64,000 nt of DNA from Streptomyces coacervatus (lineage in GTDB: Bacteria > Actinomycetota > Actinomycetes > Streptomycetales > Streptomycetaceae): positions 186,001 to 250,000 of the forward strand of contig NZ_JARHTP010000009.1 of assembly GCF_029223485.1 (NCBI RefSeq), written 5' to 3'. Numbering within the stretch: the first letter of the stretch is position 1; the number at the start of each line of letters is the position of its first letter. The notes under the pieces are model-generated. The model made no database searches. It was not told where the DNA came from and was given only the letters and a program-made list of their open reading frames with translations. The position numbers were made by a program, and so were the translations under genes. Of this stretch, positions 10,692 to 19,480 are shown one piece after another.

Positions 10692-11618
10692 TCATTCCCG
10701 GGCCGCCATCGCGACCTGGGTCCCCGCGCGGAGCGCGGCGACGGGATCGGCCGCCTCGTCCAGCTCGATGAGCACGGTGCCGGCGCCCGGGGTGCGGGAC
10801 ATCGCGTCGGCCCAGCCGCGCCAGTCGACGATGCCCGTGCCCGGTGCGGTCATGTACGGCTGCTGTCGGGCGAAGATCGTTTCGTCGATGGTGAGGTGGA
10901 CGTCGATCGGTCTGACCGCGTCCTTCCAGTGCGCCAGTGCGATGCGCGGTCCGTGGCGACGCGCCACCGCGACGGGGTCGCCCCCGCCGAGCGCGATGTG
11001 GCAGGAGTCGGGGCACAGCCACACGTAGCGCGGGTCGGTCAGCGCCATGAACAGGTCGATGTCGCGCTCGTACCAGAGCGTGCTGTGCGACTCCGTGTGG
11101 AGAGCGAGCTTCACACCGTGCCGGGAGACGGCCTCGCCGACCGCGTGCGCAATGTCGGCCATCCGCGTCATGTACGCGGCGTCGACGAAGAAGGGCGGGC
11201 GCGTCCCGAACGTCGTGCGCATGGGCAGCCCGGTCACGAGGAGCTCCGCCCCAGCTTCGGCGAGGAAGGCCGCGCGGCGCTCGGCGTCGGCGACGATCGC
11301 GGGCAGATCGTGGGAGTGCCGCCAGTCGGGGGCTTCGCCGTCGGCGATGAAGGCACTCACCACCGACAGGCCGCGGGCGGCGAGTTCACGGCGGAAGGAG
11401 TCCGCGCTGCCGAAGGCCTGCAGCGCCGAGTCGATGCCACCGGGGGCGAAGGTCAGCTCGATGCCGGTGACTCCTGCCTCGGCCAGGGTGTCCATCACCC
11501 GTGTCCAGAAGTCCTCGGGGTGGTCGAGGGCCCACTCGCGCAGGGCGTCGGCGGAGTCGAGTCCCCAGAAATCCGGGTGGTAGAAGGTGACGACGTCGGT
11601 CGCGAACCGCGGTGTCAT
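10692..11618 (-). CDS. Sugar phosphate isomerase/epimerase-like TIM-barrel protein
   Basis: Encodes 308 residues starting at ATG 11618, overlapping the stop of the upstream deaminase gene by 4 bp. The sequence fits the xylose-isomerase-like TIM barrel: TGIELTFAPGG, then likely metal or catalytic positions in LALHTESHSTLW, WLCPDSCHIALGG, ALAHWKDA and VLIELDEA. Members isomerise or epimerise sugars; the family also includes the catalytic subunits of C-glycoside-cleaving enzymes. It is the last gene of a minus-strand set with the pyranose-oxidase-like enzyme and deaminase, so it probably acts on their product. The reaction itself is inferred. Confidence 0.8.
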   Translation of the reverse strand: MTPRFATDVVTFYHPDFWGLDSADALREWALDHPEDFWTRVMDTLAEAGVTGIELTFAPGGIDSALQAFGSADSFRRELAARGLSVVSAFIADGEAPDWRHSHDLPAIVADAERRAAFLAEAGAELLVTGLPMRTTFGTRPPFFVDAAYMTRMADIAHAVGEAVSRHGVKLALHTESHSTLWYERDIDLFMALTDPRYVWLCPDSCHIALGGGDPVAVARRHGPRIALAHWKDAVRPIDVHLTIDETIFARQQPYMTAPGTGIVDWRGWADAMSRTPGAGTVLIELDEAADPVAALRAGTQVAMAARE

Positions 11619-12223
11619 TCGGCACCCCCGCGGGCGTTGTAGACGGTCACGTCCGCGGCGTCGACGGCCTCCCGGTAGGCGCGGAACACGGCAAGGGCCT
11701 CGTTCCGCAGCACATCCCCCGTGACCTTGATGCCGCGAGCCTCGAACTGCTCGGCCCAGTCCGCCCCGAGCGGGCCCTCGTCGAAGGTGGTGATCTCCTC
11801 CAGTTCCGGGCCCTCGCCGGCCACCACGAGTCCGCGTACCCCGGACCACATGGTGGCGCCGTAACACTGCACACACGGACGCCAGTTGACGACCAGCTCG
11901 TGTGCCGGCATGCCGTCGCCGCCGAGGTCCCAGCCGCCGGTGGCACGCTGGGCCAGGCCGAGCGCGACGACTTCGGCGTGTGCGCTGGAGACGCCCGAGG
12001 CGAGCACGACGTTCACGCCGACCGAGACGATCCGGCCGGTGTCCTGCTCGGCGACGAGCGCCGCGAACGGACCGCCGTTGCGCTCACGCCAGTTGCGGTC
12101 GGCGAGACGGTGCACCAGGCGCATCCGGTCCTCGCGGCCGGGGATCACGGCGGGCACGTCGGCCAGCTCGTCGTCGATCCACGCCGGCAGTGCCACGCGG
12201 TATTCCCTGGCGATGTCGATCAC
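11615..12223 (-). CDS. Zinc-dependent nucleoside/base deaminase (CMP/dCMP deaminase fold)
   Basis: Encodes 202 residues from GTG 12223. It carries the cytidine-deaminase-fold zinc site: His82-Ala-Glu84 (HAE) and Cys117-x-x-Cys120 (PCVQC), with Glu84 the expected proton shuttle. The order and spacing are closest to guanine deaminase and related nucleoside deaminases, which hydrolyse an exocyclic amine to ammonia. It overlaps its neighbours on both sides by 4 bp, so it is translationally coupled to the flavoprotein upstream and the TIM-barrel protein downstream. A deaminase inside a sugar operon suggests an amine-bearing or nucleoside-like substrate. Confidence 0.85.
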   Translation of the reverse strand: MIDIAREYRVALPAWIDDELADVPAVIPGREDRMRLVHRLADRNWRERNGGPFAALVAEQDTGRIVSVGVNVVLASGVSSAHAEVVALGLAQRATGGWDLGGDGMPAHELVVNWRPCVQCYGATMWSGVRGLVVAGEGPELEEITTFDEGPLGADWAEQFEARGIKVTGDVLRNEALAVFRAYREAVDAADVTVYNARGGAE

Positions 12224-13779
12224 GATCGGACTTCCTCTCCAAATGCCTTACGGCGTACGGCAGTTGCGGTAGTGCATACGGCGACGGCACGCGCGGCCCG
12301 CACCGCGGTCACCGCGCCGGTCAGGGTGACATTGGCGGCCATCGCGGTGGGGATCACGCCGTTGCCGGCCAGGTACAGGTTGTCGTAACCCCACACCTTG
12401 CCGTCCGGGTCGCACACGCTGGTGCCGTCGTCGGCGCGGCCGGCCCGGACGGTGCCGGTCAGGTGCAGCGACGAACCGGGCGGGAGCAGCGCGCTCTCGC
12501 TCGCCGGGTCGAAGGGACCGAACTCCTCGGCCAGCGAACGGACTTCGGCCAGTCCCCGCTGTATCAGCGCACGGTCGGTGTCGGAGTAGGTGAACTCGAT
12601 GCCGATCCGCGGCATCCCGGCGAGGTCGGTCTCGGCCGTCGAGAAGACGAGGCGGTTCTCGGGGCGTGACTCGATCGGGGCGTACAGCGAGAGGCCCACG
12701 GAGTGCGCGAGGGGGCAGCCGTCCTCGTCGATGTAGGTCCGGTTCATGATCTGGCCGTGGAACGGCTGCGCGGCTCCGTTCTGCGGCAGCCAGAGCGAGT
12801 CGGTGCTGAACTCGCCGGGCCGCGGCAGCGGGAGCGCGTCGAGGTGGAGGCCGAACCGGTCGAGGTCGAGCAGCACCCGGGCGGTGATGAACGCGTGCTC
12901 GTTGAGGTGGCGGCCCAGCGCCTCGGGCCTGATGCCCGAGGCGAACAGCAACTGAGGCGTGCGCAACGCGTCGGCGCACACCACCACGGCGTCGGCGAGG
13001 AGCTCAGAGGTGGCGCCGTCGGCGACACGGCGCAGCCGGACGCCGTCCACCCGGCCGTCGTCGGACACGAGCAGCCCCGTCGCAAGGGTTCCCGTCACCA
13101 GCGTGAAGGCGGGGTCCCCGCCCGTCGCGATCGCAGGGAAGACGGTGCCCGGAGCCGTGCGCGGCATCGGGCCCGAGGCCGTCGCGGCGACCGCCATGGG
13201 CATCGGCTGCGGGCGCCGCTCCTGCGGTCCGACGCGGTCGTAGCGGCGGCGCAGCACGTCGAGCACCACCCGGCCCACCCCGGTCGGGCCGATCGCGGCG
13301 GGTGTGACCGCGAGCACTCGGCGCGCGGTCTCCAGGTCCGCCGCCCAGTGCGCCGGGTCGCCGAAGTCGAAGACCTCGTCCCCGGCGGGCCACGGCGTCG
13401 CGGCGGTCCAGTGCACACCCATGCCCCCCGCGTTCCACGCCAGCGCGGCCTGAGGCATCGCCTCGGCGTCCTCTCCGAGGGCGAGCGCGTGGTACATGCC
13501 GGGCGGCAGACCGGGGAGGCTGTCGGTGACCTCGCGCACCACCTCGGCGCCCGTGTACATGCCCTGGATTCCGGTGGCGACCTGTTCGTTGTAGCGCGAC
13601 CACAAGGCCGGGTCGTCGAGATCGTGCAGATGCAGGCCGGGCGCCTCGCCGATCGCGCTGCCGCCGTCGACCATGGTGATCGCCAGCGCCGGATCGGTCT
13701 CGCGCAGCAGCCGGGCCACGACGGATCCCATGATGCCGCTGCCCACGATGAGGACGTCGGCATGGGGTGTACGGGTCAC
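12220..13779 (-). CDS. Pyranose-oxidase-like GMC flavoprotein (candidate glycoside 3-oxidase)
   Basis: Encodes 519 residues from GTG 13779, seven bases after GGAG. The FAD-binding motif is VLIVGSGIMGSVVA at the N-terminus. Pyranose-oxidase marks are HWT at His123 (the position that carries covalent FAD in pyranose 2-oxidases), the His/Asn catalytic pair at His439 (LHLTGTVRAG) and Asn483 (AANVTLT), and the ending YLAGNGVIPT. Bacterial relatives include pyranose oxidases and C-glycoside 3-oxidases, which oxidise a ring hydroxyl to a ketone. Next to an isomerase-like TIM barrel this suggests oxidation of a glycoside before cleavage. No signal peptide is seen, so it should be cytoplasmic and act on imported substrate. 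Confidence 0.85.
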   Translation of the reverse strand: MTRTPHADVLIVGSGIMGSVVARLLRETDPALAITMVDGGSAIGEAPGLHLHDLDDPALWSRYNEQVATGIQGMYTGAEVVREVTDSLPGLPPGMYHALALGEDAEAMPQAALAWNAGGMGVHWTAATPWPAGDEVFDFGDPAHWAADLETARRVLAVTPAAIGPTGVGRVVLDVLRRRYDRVGPQERRPQPMPMAVAATASGPMPRTAPGTVFPAIATGGDPAFTLVTGTLATGLLVSDDGRVDGVRLRRVADGATSELLADAVVVCADALRTPQLLFASGIRPEALGRHLNEHAFITARVLLDLDRFGLHLDALPLPRPGEFSTDSLWLPQNGAAQPFHGQIMNRTYIDEDGCPLAHSVGLSLYAPIESRPENRLVFSTAETDLAGMPRIGIEFTYSDTDRALIQRGLAEVRSLAEEFGPFDPASESALLPPGSSLHLTGTVRAGRADDGTSVCDPDGKVWGYDNLYLAGNGVIPTAMAANVTLTGAVTAVRAARAVAVCTTATAVRRKAFGEEVRS

Positions 13780-13817
13780 AGTGAGACTCCATGGTGGGTC
13801 TGATGGCGTGGGGGGAA

Positions 13818-14957
13818 TCACTCGGCGGGTACGAGTGGGCCGAACAGCTCGGTGTCCATGCGGTCGAGCGCCAGCTTGACGGCGCCGACGAGCGCGGCGT
13901 CGCGGCCCAGACCGGTGGCGCGCAACTCGACCGCGGGGGTGCGGGCGGCGCGCAGCGCGTCCCGCACCCGGGGCAGCAGTACATCGGCCGCGTCCTCCAG
14001 ACCGCCGCCGAGCACGATCAGCGACGGCGCGACCGTCCACGACAGGGTGGTGAGGATCGACGCGATGTTCTCCACGAGCTCGTCGACCTCGGCGAGCGCC
14101 GTCGCGTCGCCGGCCCGGGCCGCGTCGAAGCGGCCGAGGGCGATGCGCCGTTGGGCCGGTTGTGGTGAGGTGAGCCAGGCCACCGGACGGTCCTCGACCG
14201 AGCCGGTCGGTATCGAGGTCGCCTCGACGATCTCGCCCGCGGCACCGTCGAGACCGCGGTGCACGGCGCCCCGGATGAGGATGCCGAGGCCGGTGCGGTT
14301 GCCGAGAATCGCCCATACGACGGTGTCGTGACCGCCGGCCACACCTCGCCAACGCTCCCCGAGCGCACCGAGGTTGGTGTCGTTGTCCGCGAACCAGGGC
14401 ACCCGGATGCGCCGCCCGAGTTCCTCGGGCAGGTGCACTCCCTGCCAGCGCGTCGTGTGCACCAGGCTCCGGACCACTCCCTCGTCGTCGATCGAGCCGC
14501 CGCTCGCGACCGCACCGGCGCGCAGCCGCTCCGGCGATCCGCCCGCGTCGTCGAGCGCCGCCAGCACCAGCGACGCCGCGTCGTCGAGCGTGAGCTGCGG
14601 ATCCTGGTAGGCGCGCAGCGGCCGGTGCGCGCGGCCGACGATACGGCCGCGCACGTCGGCCACCACCGCGGACACGTCCTCGGTGGTGATCTGCACGGCC
14701 GCCAACAGGGCGTGCTCGGCCCGCAGTTCATAGCGACGGGCCGGGCGCCCGGCACAGCCGACGGTCGGCACGCGGTCCAACTCGCTGACCCAGCCCGCCT
14801 CGACGAGCGAGTCCAGGATGAGCTCGATGGTGCGGCGGGAGAGGGCCGTCTGCTCGGCGAGCACGGTCAGCGTCGTCGGCCCGGCGGACACCGCCAACGC
14901 CCGCAGGATGACGGAGGTGTTGACCCGTCGGACGGCGCTTTGGTTCATCCCGGACAT
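13818..14957 (-). CDS. ROK-family transcriptional regulator
   Basis: Encodes 379 residues from ATG 14957, which overlaps the esterase stop by one base (TGATG). The N-terminal winged helix (NTSVILRALAV ... LSRRTIELILDSLVEAGWV) is followed by a ROK sugar-kinase-like domain (AVVADVRGRIVGRAHRPL, FADNDTNLGALGERW, NRTGLGILIRGAVHRGLDG). The usual ROK zinc motif CxCGxxGCxE is absent, so it is a sugar-sensing regulator and not a kinase. It lies inside the operon it most likely represses; a candidate palindromic operator is at 19427-19448. Confidence 0.9.
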   Translation of the reverse strand: MSGMNQSAVRRVNTSVILRALAVSAGPTTLTVLAEQTALSRRTIELILDSLVEAGWVSELDRVPTVGCAGRPARRYELRAEHALLAAVQITTEDVSAVVADVRGRIVGRAHRPLRAYQDPQLTLDDAASLVLAALDDAGGSPERLRAGAVASGGSIDDEGVVRSLVHTTRWQGVHLPEELGRRIRVPWFADNDTNLGALGERWRGVAGGHDTVVWAILGNRTGLGILIRGAVHRGLDGAAGEIVEATSIPTGSVEDRPVAWLTSPQPAQRRIALGRFDAARAGDATALAEVDELVENIASILTTLSWTVAPSLIVLGGGLEDAADVLLPRVRDALRAARTPAVELRATGLGRDAALVGAVKLALDRMDTELFGPLVPAE

Positions 14958-16285
14958 CAGCACGCCTCCACCGCCGCGCGTACGACGGGATCGAACACCC
15001 CGGTGGTGTCGGCCGCGAACGGGGCACCGGGCCGACCGTACTCGCGCGCCGGGTCCCCGAGCGCGCCGGTCGACCTCGCCCATCCCGGTTCCTCGCCGCG
15101 GACGAACCCGACCAGATCGGCGTGCATCGACGCGGCCAGCCCCGCGGGCGGGTGCGGGCCGAGTGCCTCCGTGACACCGGGTGCGTCGAGGACGTCGTAG
15201 AAGAACGGGATGTCGATGCAGTGCGTGGCGCCTGAGGTGACCGGGGAGGGCCATTCGAAGGAGTACAGCCAGGTGCCGGCGGGTGCGTGCCGGCGGGCCG
15301 CTGCCGCGCGTGGGCAGGCGGCGCGGAAGAGGGTGTCGGTGACGCGGGTGCCCGCGGCGCGTGCGGATGGCGGTGCGGTGGGGCCGTCGAACTCGTCGCC
15401 CGTCGCACCGAGCAGCAGGGGTACGTCGTGTCCGTGCACCGCGAGTCCGTCGGCGACGGGCACCGGCAGGACGTCGTCGCCCGCGGTCGGCCCGAGCACG
15501 ATGGCTTCGGCTCCTCGCAAGTCCCTGACTCCCTGCTGCAGTTGCTCCCTCGTGAGGCGGGCGAATCCATCGCGCGTCGGCGGCACGGCGAGTCTGTTCC
15601 CGAGCCGTTCGAGGAAGCCGCGAGTGGTGTCCACCGCCACCTCGAAGAACCCGCCGGACAGACTGACCGCCCGTTGGAAGCGCCCCCTCGCCGCCGGTGA
15701 CGAGAGCAGCGCCAGGACCGCCGCGCCCCCGGCCGACTGCCCCGCGAGGGTGACCCGGCCCGGATCACCGCCGAACGCGGCGATGTTGTCCCGCACCCAG
15801 TCGAGGGCGAGCAGCAGGTCACGCAACCCGAGATTCGCGGGTACGCCGTCCAGTGGGGCGAACCCGTCGACGCCCAGGCGGTATCCCACCGTCACGCAGA
15901 CCACTGAGTCGCGGGCGAAGGAGCGGCCGTCGTACCAGGGACTCGCCGGGCTCCCCGCGAGGAAGCCGCCGCCGTGGACCCACACCAGGACCGGGCAGCC
16001 TTCGCGGTCGGCCGGGGCGACGACGCCGAGGTTCAGCACGTCCTCGCCCGGCACCGACGGCTCGGGGATCGTGGTCGTCTCGAACAGCGGCACGACCTGG
16101 GCCGTGGCGCCGTGCCGCGACGCGTCGTACGGCTCCGGGAACCGGCCGCGCGGGACCGGCGCCGCGAACCGCCGTACGCCGACGGGCGGTTCGGCGTACG
16201 GAATGCCGAGGAAGCGCCGGACCCGGCCGTCACGACGGCCGACGATCGTGCCCGCGGGAGCCCGCACCGTGTCTGTCGTGGTCAC
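14957..16285 (-). CDS. Type-B carboxylesterase
   Basis: Encodes 442 residues from GTG 16285, overlapping the permease stop by 4 bp. Catalytic features of the family are visible: oxyanion segment VLVWVHGGGFLAGS, nucleophile elbow GQSAGG, acidic residue in GATGDEFDG, and His in GATHCIDIPFFYD. The N-terminal RRFLGIPYAEPPVGVRRF is typical of the family. There is no signal peptide, so it is intracellular. In this operon it probably removes an acyl or aryl ester group from an imported glycoside before oxidation. Confidence 0.9.
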   Translation of the reverse strand: MTTTDTVRAPAGTIVGRRDGRVRRFLGIPYAEPPVGVRRFAAPVPRGRFPEPYDASRHGATAQVVPLFETTTIPEPSVPGEDVLNLGVVAPADREGCPVLVWVHGGGFLAGSPASPWYDGRSFARDSVVCVTVGYRLGVDGFAPLDGVPANLGLRDLLLALDWVRDNIAAFGGDPGRVTLAGQSAGGAAVLALLSSPAARGRFQRAVSLSGGFFEVAVDTTRGFLERLGNRLAVPPTRDGFARLTREQLQQGVRDLRGAEAIVLGPTAGDDVLPVPVADGLAVHGHDVPLLLGATGDEFDGPTAPPSARAAGTRVTDTLFRAACPRAAAARRHAPAGTWLYSFEWPSPVTSGATHCIDIPFFYDVLDAPGVTEALGPHPPAGLAASMHADLVGFVRGEEPGWARSTGALGDPAREYGRPGAPFAADTTGVFDPVVRAAVEAC

Positions 16286-17163
16286 CGCATCCCCGTCCCC
16301 GCCACACCCTGCACGAAGTAGCGCTGCAGGAACAGGAAGAGCACCAGCACCGGCAGCATCACGACGATTGCGCCGGCGAGCATCAGGCCGTAGTCGGTGA
16401 CGTGGGCCGCCGCCTGACTGGTGGCCGCGAGGCCCACCGGGAGCGTGTAGGTCGACATGCTCTGGGCGACGACCAGCGGCCAGATGAAGTTGTTCCACGA
16501 GTACAGGAACGACATGATCGTGATCGTCGCGACCGCGGGTCCGGCCAGCGGAAGGAAGATCCGGAAGAAGATCCGGAACTCGCCCGCGCCGTCGATCCGG
16601 GCCGCCTCCAGCAGCTCGTCGGGGATCGACAGCGCGTACTGCCGCATGATGAACACCGACAGCGGCAGGGCGACCGAGGGCAGTGCGATACCAGTCAGGG
16701 TGTCCGCAAGACCCAGGTCGACGGTGATCACGAACTGGGTGATGAACACCGAGGTGACCGGCACCATCATCGCCGCCATCACGGCCCCGAACGCGAGCCT
16801 CTTGCCCGCGAACTCCAGCTTGGCGAGGGCGTATCCGGCAGCCGACGCGGCCACCACATTGCCGACGACCACCAGCACCGCGACGACGATGCTGTTGACC
16901 AGGAACCGGCCGAAGCCCTGCGTCCTGAACAGCCGGACGAAGTTGTCGAAGGTGACGTGGTGCGGCAGCCAGGCGCCGGGGTCGGAGCGGATCTCGTCGA
17001 GACTGCGCAGCGAGCCGCCGAGCACCCAGACGAAGGGCAGCAGCGTGAGCAGCGCGCACAGCAACAGGGCGCCGTAGAGGAGAGGTCGGGAGACGGAGCG
17101 GCGGCGCACGGCGAGCCGCTCGGTGGTCGGTTCGGCGTTCTGCAACGCGGCTACGGCGGTCAT
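16282..17163 (-). CDS. Carbohydrate ABC transporter permease (MalG type)
   Basis: Encodes 293 residues from ATG 17163 with six predicted membrane segments. The EAA loop, EAARIDGAGEFRIFFRIFLPL, docks the ATPase subunit. It overlaps both neighbours by 4 bp. No ATP-binding gene is present in the locus; in Streptomyces many such importers share the MsiK ATPase encoded elsewhere. Confidence 0.93.
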   Translation of the reverse strand: MTAVAALQNAEPTTERLAVRRRSVSRPLLYGALLLCALLTLLPFVWVLGGSLRSLDEIRSDPGAWLPHHVTFDNFVRLFRTQGFGRFLVNSIVVAVLVVVGNVVAASAAGYALAKLEFAGKRLAFGAVMAAMMVPVTSVFITQFVITVDLGLADTLTGIALPSVALPLSVFIMRQYALSIPDELLEAARIDGAGEFRIFFRIFLPLAGPAVATITIMSFLYSWNNFIWPLVVAQSMSTYTLPVGLAATSQAAAHVTDYGLMLAGAIVVMLPVLVLFLFLQRYFVQGVAGTGMR

Positions 17164-18032
17164 GAGCGGGGCCTCAGCAGTCGGAACTGGACGACACTCA
17201 CCAGGGCGACAAGGACGACCATCACGAAGGACGCGGCCGAGGACACGCCCAACTCGCCCACCCCGAACTGGTGGTAGGTGTACAGCGCCACCGACTCGGT
17301 GGAGCCGAGCGGACCGCCGTCGGTGAGCAGGTACGGCTCGTCGAAGACCTGGAGGTAGAAGACGGTCAGCAGCACGGAGACCATCAGGGTGGTCGGCATC
17401 AGCATCGGCAGGGTGATGTGCCTCAACTGCCGCCATTTTCCCGCCCCGTCGAGCGAGGCCGCCTCGTACACGTCCTGCGGGATGGCCTGCAGACCGGCGA
17501 GGAACAGCACCATCGCCGTGCCGAAGTTGCGCCACACGCCGAGCGCGATGACCACGGGCATGGCCAGGTGCGTGTCGTCCAGCCAGTTCGGTCCGGCGAG
17601 ACCGATGGCGCCGAGCACGGTGTTGACGGTGCCGTTCTCGTTGAAGGCGTACCGCCAGATCAGGGCGACCGCCACGATGTTCGTGACGACCGGCGCGAAG
17701 AAGACGGTACGGAAGGCGCCGCGCAGCCGTCGGATGCCGGAGTTCAGCGCGAGGGCGAGCACGAACCCGGCCCCCATGGTCAGCGGCACCCCGACCACCA
17801 CGAAGACCGCGGTGTTCAGGATGTCCCGCACGAAGCTGTCGTCCTGGAACAGTCGGAGGTAGTTGTCCAGGCCGGTGAAGTTGACCGCGAACGGATGACG
17901 CAGGTCCGTGCCCCGCAGATCGGTGAGGCTGAAGCCCAGTGCGGAGACGGCCGGGATCGCCGTGAAGAGCAGGAACACCACCGTGAACGGCGCGAGGAAC
18001 AGCCAGGCGACGGCCGTCCGGCGGGCCCTCAC
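17160..18032 (-). CDS. Carbohydrate ABC transporter permease (MalF type)
   Basis: Encodes 290 residues from GTG 18032, overlapping the stop of the solute-binding protein gene by 4 bp. It has six predicted membrane segments and an EAA motif, YEAASLDGAGKWRQLRHITLPML. The phrase VFDEPYLLTDGGP is typical of sugar importers of this family. It pairs with the MalG-type permease downstream to form the membrane channel. Confidence 0.93.
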   Translation of the reverse strand: MRARRTAVAWLFLAPFTVVFLLFTAIPAVSALGFSLTDLRGTDLRHPFAVNFTGLDNYLRLFQDDSFVRDILNTAVFVVVGVPLTMGAGFVLALALNSGIRRLRGAFRTVFFAPVVTNIVAVALIWRYAFNENGTVNTVLGAIGLAGPNWLDDTHLAMPVVIALGVWRNFGTAMVLFLAGLQAIPQDVYEAASLDGAGKWRQLRHITLPMLMPTTLMVSVLLTVFYLQVFDEPYLLTDGGPLGSTESVALYTYHQFGVGELGVSSAASFVMVVLVALVSVVQFRLLRPRS

Positions 18033-19327
18033 TTCGCTCCCGTGCCGAGACTCTCGGCGTACGACTGCACGTTCGCCGCGGCCTTTGCCGCACTCTGCGT
18101 GCCCTTGGCCACGCCTTCCATCTCCTTGCCCAGCCGGGTGGCGACCTGCTGCCAGGTGGTCACCTGGGGGAACGCCCGCGTGTTCTTGAGCTGGGTGAGG
18201 AAGGCGTCGAGCAGCGGCTGCCCCTTGATGGCCTCGTCGTCCCAGGCGGAGACCACGGCCGGCAGCGAGCTGTACGCCTTGTACTGCGCGACCTGTGTGC
18301 TCGGCTTGGCGAGGTACCGGACGAACTTCCAGGCCGCGTCCGCGTTGCCGCCGTTCGCGAGCACGCCCCAACTGCCGCCCGCGGAGAAGGAGACACTGCT
18401 CGACGAGCCGGCCGGCAGCGGTGCGGTGGCGACGTGGGACGCCGTCCAGCCGTCCTTCTTGGCAGCGGTGTCGAGCTGGCCGATCACCCACGGCCCCGTG
18501 ATCATCGTGGCGGTCTTCCCGGACACGAAGTACGGCTGCGCGTCGAGGAAGGTCGGCCCGCTGGTGTCGGCGGTCCTGGAGGTGAAGAACGACGCGTTGT
18601 ACTTCAGCGCGTCGACCATGGCCGGTGTGTCGAGGGTCCACTTGCCGCCCGAGAGCAGCGAGCCGCCTGCCTGCCAGGCGTACATCGCGACGTCCTGGCC
18701 GTTGAACACGTCCCAGCCGATGTCGGCTCCCAGCCCGTGCCCGGCGCCCGCGCGCTGGAGGGCCTTGAAGAACGGCACCATCTCGTCCCACGTCGTCGGC
18801 GCCTTCACGCCGGCCTTCTTGGCGAGGTCGGAGCGGTAGACGAGCGCGTACGTGTACGCGTACCAGGGCACCGTGTAGGCGACGCCCCCGGCCACACCGG
18901 CGTCCCACAGGCTCTTGAAGAAACTGTCGGGTTCGACGAGACCGTCCGGCACGGCCCGCAGGATCGAGGAGTCGAGGAACTGCGCCTGCGACTCCGGGAA
19001 GAACTGGGCGACGTCCGGCCCCTTGCCCGCCGCGATCGCCGACTGGAGCTTGGTGTAGTACTCGGCGTTCGGGATCAGCGTGAACTTCACGCTGAGCTTG
19101 GGGTTCGCGGCCTCGAACGGCTTGATCACCTTGTTCAGCACGTCGGCGTCGCCCTGGGCGGCCCAGACGTCGAGGGTTCCGGTGGCCGGGCCGCTGCCGA
19201 TGGGCGTGGCGGAGGCTTTCGCGGCGGCGGTGTCACTGCCGCGACCGCAGCCGGTGAGGGCGGTGGCGCCGAGAAGCGCCAGGCCGGCGGTCAGTTTCAG
19301 GGCACCGCGTCTGGAGGGGTTGGACAC
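18029..19327 (-). CDS. Sugar ABC transporter solute-binding lipoprotein
   Basis: Encodes 432 residues. The signal MSNPSRRGALKLTAGLALLGATALTGC ends in a lipobox (LTG-Cys) and begins with twin arginines in an SRRGALK context, so export by Tat is possible. The mature part matches family-1 extracellular sugar-binding proteins (TLDVWAAQGDADVLNKVIKPFEAANP; ADAAWKFVRYLAKPSTQ). It is the first gene of an operon that runs through the two permeases, esterase and ROK regulator, and probably on to the oxidase, deaminase and isomerase-like genes. The ligand is unknown. Confidence 0.93.
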   Translation of the reverse strand: MSNPSRRGALKLTAGLALLGATALTGCGRGSDTAAAKASATPIGSGPATGTLDVWAAQGDADVLNKVIKPFEAANPKLSVKFTLIPNAEYYTKLQSAIAAGKGPDVAQFFPESQAQFLDSSILRAVPDGLVEPDSFFKSLWDAGVAGGVAYTVPWYAYTYALVYRSDLAKKAGVKAPTTWDEMVPFFKALQRAGAGHGLGADIGWDVFNGQDVAMYAWQAGGSLLSGGKWTLDTPAMVDALKYNASFFTSRTADTSGPTFLDAQPYFVSGKTATMITGPWVIGQLDTAAKKDGWTASHVATAPLPAGSSSSVSFSAGGSWGVLANGGNADAAWKFVRYLAKPSTQVAQYKAYSSLPAVVSAWDDEAIKGQPLLDAFLTQLKNTRAFPQVTTWQQVATRLGKEMEGVAKGTQSAAKAAANVQSYAESLGTGAK

Positions 19328-19426
19328 TCGGGGGCTCCTGGGAATTTCGCGAGAAAGCAGCGTTATTGGCTGCCAGCGAAGCTACGAACGCGGTGTTGCG
19401 GCGGCGTGGCCGAGCCATCACGAATA

Positions 19427-19448
19427 ATTTCGGAACTTGTAGCGAAAT
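19427..19448. promoter_or_regulatory. Candidate ROK operator upstream of the sugar operon
   Basis: ATTTCG (19427-19432) and CGAAAT (19443-19448) form a perfect inverted repeat with a 10-bp spacer in an AT-rich stretch, about 100 bp upstream of the solute-binding protein start. The spacing and AT content resemble ROK-family sites. The link to the ROK gene in the operon is inferred. Confidence 0.4.
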
Positions 19449-19480
19449 CCATTGGTCCTGATATGTCGGGAATCACCCCT

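Noticed and set aside
14957-17059. A 700-codon frame suggesting a fusion of esterase and upstream sequence
   Set aside because: The part upstream of GTG 16285 is antisense or out of frame to the permease gene; the esterase starts normally at 16285.
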